6,526 nucleotides of DNA from Defluviicoccus vanus. GTDB taxonomy: Bacteria > Pseudomonadota > Alphaproteobacteria > Rhodospirillales > Defluviicoccaceae. The notes beneath the pieces were generated by a model. It made no database searches. It was not told the origin of the DNA and saw nothing but the letters and a program-made list of their open reading frames with translations. The position numbers were made by a program, and so were the translations under genes. Within the stretch, counting starts at the first letter, position 1, and each line of letters begins with the position of its first letter. Positions 5,981 through 6,526 of this stretch are shown piece by piece. The stretch covers positions 375,425-381,950 of the forward strand of contig NZ_CP053923.1 of the NCBI RefSeq assembly GCF_014672695.1, read 5' to 3'.

Positions 5981-6526
5981 AAATGCCGGGCTTCGGCACT
6001 GACGAATCGCCGATGTCTTCAACCAGTGCCCGTACTTCTTTCTTCGGTACTGTCGCCATCTCCAGCCCATAAGCGAGGAACCAGAGCAGCGCGATGCCCA
6101 GCAGCCAGAAAATGATCTGCCATGCCCAGATCGACGGGATACCGAACATCCAGCCGGCTGGCCCATGGTCGGGAGCACCGAAGATGTCATTGCCAATGAC
6201 GCAGCCGGGGCCAATGGCGAAAAAGAACCAGCCGATCACCGCCACCCAGGCGATCGGCACCAGCCAGCGCTTGCTGGCCGGCAGCGTGGCATGTTCGCGA
6301 AGGAAGGTGTGGAATTTCATCCGGTGGATACGTTCGCGCTCATTCTGGGTGAAGGCGGACACCACCAGACAGACGACGACATTGCTGAAGATGCCCCAAC
6401 CCGCCGAGTAGATGGTCCACGGCCAGCGCCCCCACGGCAGCAGATTGCCGAATACCGATTGACCGACGCCATCGGTGAGGAATACGCCGAGCAGACCCGC
6501 CGCCAACCCCCAGGTGGCGCCGGCGC
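5979..6526 (-). CDS. Sodium:solute symporter family protein, C-terminal part (5' end outside window)
   Basis: The last 181 residues are visible; the frame is open to the right edge, beginning AGATWGLAAGLLGVFLTDG. At least four hydrophobic segments can be seen: the first 20 residues, YSAGWGIFSNVVVCLVVSAFT (the typical late SSS helix ending in a short FTQ turn), WLVPIAWVAVIGWFFFAIGPG, and IWAWQIIFWLLGIALLWFLA. A charged cytosolic tail of about 25 residues follows (TVPKKEVRALVEDIGD). The late-helix pattern and the C-terminal GPG...GN..FG and PSIWAWQ signatures fit the longer SSS subfamily, related to but distinct from ActP. Substrate cannot be told from this part; the setting suggests an organic acid. 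Its stop is 350 bases before the DUF485 gene, so it is probably a separate transcription unit. Confidence 0.88.
   Translation of the reverse strand, partial: AGATWGLAAGLLGVFLTDGVGQSVFGNLLPWGRWPWTIYSAGWGIFSNVVVCLVVSAFTQNERERIHRMKFHTFLREHATLPASKRWLVPIAWVAVIGWFFFAIGPGCVIGNDIFGAPDHGPAGWMFGIPSIWAWQIIFWLLGIALLWFLAYGLEMATVPKKEVRALVEDIGDSSVPKPGI

Noticed and set aside
5696..6214. 172-codon minus-strand frame spanning the symporter end and the gap
   Set aside because: Half of it overlaps the symporter in another frame. The rest has no family-like sequence and no convincing ribosome site at its start.
1..6526. CRISPR arrays, tRNA/rRNA genes, insertion sequences or phage genes
   Set aside because: No regularly spaced repeats, cloverleaf-like segments, transposase sequence or terminal inverted repeats were seen by eye.

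Overview
The window is GC-rich bacterial DNA in which every supportable gene lies on the minus strand, so transcription runs from high to low coordinates. The gene content is two sodium:solute symporters, a DUF485 protein, a cNMP-like/CBS/DUF294 protein, and a membrane-anchored PAS protein with a degenerate histidine-kinase core. Together with the protein sequences, this fits a proteobacterium, most likely a betaproteobacterium of the Rhodocyclales (Azoarcus/Thauera/Accumulibacter type). That placement comes from memory of similar proteins and gene order; no search was run.

Layout in transcription order. (1) 6526-5979: C-terminal end of a large sodium:solute symporter, cut by the window edge. 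(2) 5978-5629: 350 bases without a convincing gene. They hold a structured stretch after the symporter stop, a sigma70-like promoter and a 9-bp inverted repeat around it. (3) 5628-5347: a DUF485 (YjcH-like) small membrane protein. (4) 5344-3626: an ActP-type cation/acetate symporter, two bases after the DUF485 stop. (5) 3625-3371: a spacer with a strong hairpin (probable terminator), a 12-bp palindrome and a possible promoter for the next gene. (6) 3370-1505: a protein with a cNMP-binding-like domain, paired CBS domains and a DUF294 nucleotidyltransferase. (7) 1504-1391: a short spacer. (8) 1390 to the left edge: a two-TM PAS protein with a histidine-kinase-like core, starting at TTG behind a good ribosome binding site and running out of the window.

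How the genes may work together: DUF485 and ActP form the transport unit for acetate and related short monocarboxylates. The two downstream genes look like signalling or regulatory partners. From memory, a similar order (DUF485, actP, CBS/DUF294, nuclease) exists in Pseudomonas around PA3235-PA3232. In Rhodocyclales, relatives of the last protein continue into a DnaQ-like 3'-5' exonuclease domain. If that holds here, the locus pairs an acetate transporter with a nucleotidyltransferase-family protein and a pseudokinase-exonuclease whose biological role is, as far as I know, not established. This is the most interesting part of the window.
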